A DNA stretch of 8,711 nucleotides, taken from Candidatus Nomurabacteria bacterium (GTDB taxonomy: Bacteria; Patescibacteriota; Minisyncoccia; Phycocordibacterales; UBA9973). The notes under the pieces are model-generated. The model was not told the DNA's origin, ran no database searches, and saw nothing but the letters and a program-made list of their open reading frames with translations. Below, one piece after another: positions 7,154 through 8,711 of this stretch (its first letter is position 1; every line of letters begins with the position of its first letter). The DNA lies in contig JADLCZ010000050.1 in the NCBI GenBank assembly GCA_020846955.1, positions 1-8,711 of the forward strand. Direction: 5' to 3'. The translations under genes were made by a program, and so were the position numbers.

Positions 7154-7222
7154 CTCTGGGAGGACGGAACTTCCCTCCATAGCCACATAGGCCGGCAGCA
7201 CTCCGATTTTCTGCCTTTCAGT
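7130..7222 (-). ncRNA. Candidate leftward small RNA, about 93 nt
   Basis: On the minus strand a promoter (see 7229-7258) leads into a GC-richer segment that codes for nothing obvious and ends at the terminator hairpin 7130-7153. Read on the minus strand it can form GGCAG/CTGCC (7215-7211 with 7198-7194, 12-nt loop), a short GCC/GGC hairpin with loop TATGT (7192-7182), and GGAGG/CCTCC (7178-7174 with 7163-7159), followed by the terminator. No tRNA T-loop, SRP GGAA hairpin or RNase P core is present, and no known class is recognised. Alternatively the segment is simply the 3' flank of the + strand gene. Expression is unproven. Confidence 0.4.
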
Positions 7223-7228
7223 ATAGAT

Positions 7229-7258
7229 ATTATACCACAAAGTTGTAATAATTTGCAA
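7229..7258 (-). promoter_or_regulatory. Leftward promoter of the small RNA candidate
   Basis: Read on the minus strand, TTGCAA (7253-7258) and a perfect TATAAT (7229-7234) are 18 bases apart. Transcription would begin near 7222, a few bases before the first hairpin of the RNA candidate. The box pair is good, but AT-rich DNA yields such matches by chance. Confidence 0.5.
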
Positions 7259-7272
7259 GCAAGATTAACCCC

Positions 7273-7303
7273 TTGACTTCACCTATCGGGGGGGGGGTAT
7301 TAT
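7273..7303 (+). promoter_or_regulatory. Rightward promoter with a poly-G spacer
   Basis: A near-consensus -35, TTGACT (7273-7278), and a -10, TATTAT (7298-7303), are 19 bases apart, and the ten bases before the -10 are all G. Transcription would begin near 7310, about 27 bases before the ATG at 7337. A 19-base spacer is longer than the best 17, so loss of one or two G would bring the boxes to better spacing. This matches the way poly-G or poly-C spacers switch promoters such as Neisseria porA. Confidence 0.55.
7288..7297 (+). repeat. Homopolymer run of ten G
   Basis: Ten consecutive G, flanked by ATC and TAT, in otherwise AT-rich intergenic DNA. Such runs change length by slipped-strand pairing. 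The exact count is also prone to sequencing or assembly error. Confidence 0.9.
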
Positions 7304-7336
7304 TGTAGTATTAGTAATATAAGAATATATAAATTT

Positions 7337-7444
7337 ATGAAAGAAAATAATTAGGAAAATAAATTACACGAATTACCTAAATTAAGTAATGAATTAGAAG
7401 CAAAATATAATATTAAAATAATTAGACTTGCAAATAAAGAGGAG
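7337..7444 (+). pseudogene. Upstream coding extension interrupted by TAG at codon 6
   Basis: An ATG at 7337 opens the same frame as the hypothetical gene at 7445: it reads MKENN, then TAG (7352-7354), then 30 open codons (ENKLHELPKLSNELEAKYNI...) joining the downstream gene without another stop. The segment reads like protein, with alternating charged and hydrophobic residues, and the poly-G promoter sits the right distance upstream of 7337. The likely picture is one gene of about 117 codons with a nonsense mutation. TAG ends the membrane-protein gene at 5318-5320, so general reassignment of TAG is unlikely. A base error is possible. Confidence 0.45.
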
Positions 7445-7690
7445 ATGGTTAATTTGCAAAAATTGTTGTCAGAGGCATATGACATGTATCATGATCGTTT
7501 GGATAAAAGCAACGCCAACCTTGAAGATCAGCCAGACGAAATCATGGATGGAGACGGATACCGATATTGTGGTGTTACTTATAAAGGAGTACATGCAGAG
7601 GGGTATTTAGATAAAAATACAGGAGTATTTTACTTAAATGAGGAATTAGATAAATTAAGAAATAACTTAGACACAAATGGTGTTAAATAA
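7445..7690 (+). CDS. Small hypothetical protein, 81 aa
   Basis: Not recognised. Acidic protein with a helical N-terminus (VNLQKLLSEAYDMYHDRLDK), a short turn-rich middle (DGDGYRYCGVTYKGVHAEGYLDKNTGVFYL, possibly a small beta sheet) and a charged helix at the end (NEELDKLRNNL). No signal peptide or membrane segment. ATG 7445 is the first usable start after the TAG at 7352. The GAGGAG before it touches the start codon, too close for a working ribosome binding site, which supports the idea that the original start was 7337. It stands alone between the poly-G promoter and the tail of the opposite-strand rplT operon. AT-rich and orphan-like; it may be a decaying or phase-variable gene. Confidence 0.55.
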   Translation: MVNLQKLLSEAYDMYHDRLDKSNANLEDQPDEIMDGDGYRYCGVTYKGVHAEGYLDKNTGVFYLNEELDKLRNNLDTNGVK

Positions 7691-7715
7691 GAATACCATT
7701 ATACTATGTAATTAA

Positions 7716-7739
7716 AAATCCCCTCAGTTGAGGGGATTT
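7716..7739 (-). terminator. Terminator of infC-rpmI-rplT, possibly bidirectional
   Basis: AAATCCCCTC (7716-7725) and GAGGGGATTT (7730-7739) form a perfect 10-bp stem with a 4-nt loop, 3 bases beyond the rplT stop. On the minus strand the stem runs into TTTTTAATT, a usable T tract. On the plus strand the tail is TTTATATTA, weaker, but it could also end the 81-residue gene. Confidence 0.85.
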
Positions 7740-7742
7740 ATA

Positions 7743-8084
7743 TTATAGACTTTTTACTATTCTTTCGAATGTAGCTGGGTTTTCTTGAGCAAGAGTTGAA
7801 AGGATTTTGCGGTCGATTGCTATATCTTTCTTCTTCAATGCATCGATGAATTTACTGTAAGACATTCCAAGCGGTCGGATTGCAGCATTGATACGTACTT
7901 GCCATAGTCGGCGTGCTACACCCTTTTTGTCTCGGCGGTGGGCAAATGAGTAGGCACCTGCGTGCATTAATGCTTCTTTTGCTTGTGCTTCCTTTGTGCT
8001 GCGACCAAAACGAAATCCTTTTGTTTGACTTAGGATATTTTTTCGACGCTTATTTTTCATTACTCCTCTTTTTACTCTTGTCAT
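7743..8084 (-). CDS. rplT: Large ribosomal subunit protein bL20
   Basis: Binds 23S rRNA early in 50S assembly and, in several bacteria, represses its own operon. The 113 residues show the standard beginning (MTRVKRGVMKNKRRKNIL) and the conserved core: KGFRFGRS, the AHRRDKKGVARRLWQVRINAA segment around 49-70, and GMSYSKFIDALKKKDIAIDRKILSTLA. Length is slightly short of the usual 117-120, missing only the far C-terminus. It is the last gene of infC-rpmI-rplT, 55 bases after rpmI, and a hairpin lies in that gap. No ribosome binding site is visible before the ATG; a second Met at residue 9 is unlikely to be the start because the first eight residues are conserved. Confidence 0.96.
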   Translation of the reverse strand: MTRVKRGVMKNKRRKNILSQTKGFRFGRSTKEAQAKEALMHAGAYSFAHRRDKKGVARRLWQVRINAAIRPLGMSYSKFIDALKKKDIAIDRKILSTLAQENPATFERIVKSL

Positions 8085-8095
8085 CTGATTAGGTT

Positions 8096-8120
8096 CTAGT
8101 AACTAAGTTCTAGTTGCTAG
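8096..8120 (-). promoter_or_regulatory. Hairpin in the rpmI-rplT gap
   Basis: Read as minus-strand RNA, CTAGCAACTA (8120-8111) and TAGTTACTAG (8105-8096) pair in nine of ten positions (one C-A mismatch) around loop GAACT, 11 bases before the rplT start. A direct repeat of ACTAGAAC (8114-8107 and 8100-8093) overlaps it. There is no T run, so it is not a terminator. A role in translational control of rplT, or protection of an mRNA end, is inferred. Confidence 0.45.
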
Positions 8121-8139
8121 TGAATTAAAATATTAATAA

Positions 8140-8325
8140 TTACGCATTTTGTAAGTGCGTGTTGATAACCTTGTTTGAGAGCGTTAGTTCTTTACCACGG
8201 CGACCACCCAATTGCTTGGTGCGGGATTGCTTGGCATTGAAATGGTTGAACCCTGGCTTACGAGCAAGGATCTTGCCTTTTCGTGTAACCTTTAATCTTT
8301 TTGTAAGTGATTTGTTTGTTTTCAT
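8140..8325 (-). CDS. rpmI: Large ribosomal subunit protein bL35
   Basis: Small basic protein of the 50S subunit. The 61 residues read MKTNKSLTKRLKVTRKGKILARKPGFNHFNAKQSRTKQLGGRR, matching the bL35 pattern: a Lys-rich start, the KRxKVTxxGK core, and a (x)H(x)xxxKsxxxKxxLR-type middle. It is a few residues shorter than the common 64-66. It lies 15 bases after infC and 55 before rplT in the conserved infC-rpmI-rplT order, which confirms the call. The ATG has no ribosome binding site upstream. Confidence 0.93.
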   Translation of the reverse strand: MKTNKSLTKRLKVTRKGKILARKPGFNHFNAKQSRTKQLGGRRGKELTLSNKVINTHLQNA

Positions 8326-8340
8326 ATATTTGTAATTAAT

Positions 8341-8711
8341 TTATTTAGGCATTGCTTTGCCATCTTTTTCTATAGTAATCATTGGACCTTTGGGACCCTT
8401 TTTGTATTCTTCTGCAATCTTATAATTTTCTGTTATTAGATGCAAGATTCGATCAAGTCTTTCCTTTAAGAATGCATCAGCCATGTACTTTGATCGGCCA
8501 GAGAGGAATAGTTCAATCTTGATTCTGTGTCCCTCTTTGAGCCACTCACTTGCTTTCTTTGCTTTCATATTTAGATCATTGTCGCCAGTACCAATCTTGA
8601 TTTGCACCGATTTGGTCTCTGTTGCTTTTGATCCGGCTTTTGCTTTCTTCTGCTTTTTGTTTTGCTCGTACTGGTATTTACCATGATCCATTATCTTTAC
8701 TATTGGGGGCT
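8341..8711 (-). CDS. infC: Translation initiation factor IF-3 (5' partial)
   Basis: Binds the 30S subunit, prevents premature joining of 50S and checks the start codon and initiator tRNA. The frame stays open to the window edge and reads PPIVKIMDHGKYQYEQNKKQKK, the well-known junction between the N-terminal domain and the linker, so the ATG at 8691 is internal. The C-terminal domain is complete: VQIKIGTGDNDLNMKAKKASEWLKEGHRIKIELFLSGRSKYMADAFLKERLDRIL, ending in GPKGPMITIEKDGKAMPK. The missing part is most of the N-terminal domain. It is the first visible gene of infC-rpmI-rplT; the promoter and any leader lie outside the window. Confidence 0.95.
   Translation of the reverse strand, partial: PPIVKIMDHGKYQYEQNKKQKKAKAGSKATETKSVQIKIGTGDNDLNMKAKKASEWLKEGHRIKIELFLSGRSKYMADAFLKERLDRILHLITENYKIAEEYKKGPKGPMITIEKDGKAMPK

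Noticed and set aside
7187..7225. HDV-like ribozyme suggested by GGCCGGC on the plus strand
   Set aside because: The pairing partners needed for the double pseudoknot are not found downstream; the match is only the first few bases.
7150..7225. SRP RNA, RNase P RNA or a tRNA in the GC-richer segment
   Set aside because: No GGAA-capped SRP hairpin, no full RNase P core and no T-loop or acceptor stem; GGAGGGAAG only loosely resembles RNase P.
7352..7354. TAG reassigned to an amino acid
   Set aside because: TAG serves as the apparent stop of the membrane-protein gene at 5318-5320, and no other gene here needs sense TAG.
8341..8691. ATG at 8691 as the start of infC
   Set aside because: The residues before it (PPIVKI) continue the conserved IF-3 junction, so this Met is internal.
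1..8711. TGA read as glycine, as in some Patescibacteria
   Set aside because: All genes are complete without it and Trp is encoded by TGG; nothing here needs sense TGA, though no confirmed TGA stop is present either.
1..8711. CRISPR array, insertion sequence or attachment site
   Set aside because: No regularly spaced repeats, transposase-like frame, terminal inverted repeats or target duplications were seen.

Overview
The window looks like a chromosomal piece of a small-genome, AT-rich bacterium, most likely a Candidate Phyla Radiation (Patescibacteria) member and perhaps a parcubacterium. Three things point that way. The nucleoside diphosphate kinase carries a block of about 40 extra residues, a form I associate with this group. 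A soluble VirD4/TraG-like ATPase sits among housekeeping genes. No clear Shine-Dalgarno sequence precedes any visible start codon. The genetic code looks standard: TAA ends almost every gene, TAG ends one, and no sense use of TGA is needed. The assignment is inference; there is no 16S gene here.

Left part (1-4654, + strand): the 3' part of methionine aminopeptidase (map) is followed after 7 bases by a 907-residue conjugation-type P-loop ATPase. A strong extended -10 promoter then drives ndk, which ends in a perfect 12-bp hairpin. The next gene is a HAD-family phosphatase, whose likely start (4073) lies just after that hairpin.

Middle (4655-7126): the 288-base gap after the phosphatase is not empty. 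It holds a promoter, an RNA of about 127 nt that folds into a 6S RNA-like shape (closing stem, open central bubble with a small 3'-strand hairpin, long terminal stem), and an intrinsic terminator. After it come three closely packed + strand genes: a four-helix membrane protein, a beta-CASP metallo-beta-lactamase RNase, and an unrecognised 137-residue protein. They end at a GNRA-capped terminator hairpin.

Accessory-looking stretch (7127-7740): this AT-rich stretch has two back-to-back promoters. One points left and would make a structured RNA of about 90 nt ending in the shared terminator. The other points right and has a run of ten G between its -35 and -10 boxes, a layout known from phase-variable promoters. 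It faces a short orphan gene whose likely reading frame is interrupted by a TAG at codon 6.

Right end (7743-8711, - strand): the classic translation operon infC-rpmI-rplT (IF3, L35, L20), with infC cut by the window edge, a hairpin just upstream of rplT, and a terminator that can also serve the opposite strand.

The most interesting items are the 6S-like RNA unit, the poly-G promoter with its interrupted gene, and the leftward small-RNA candidate.
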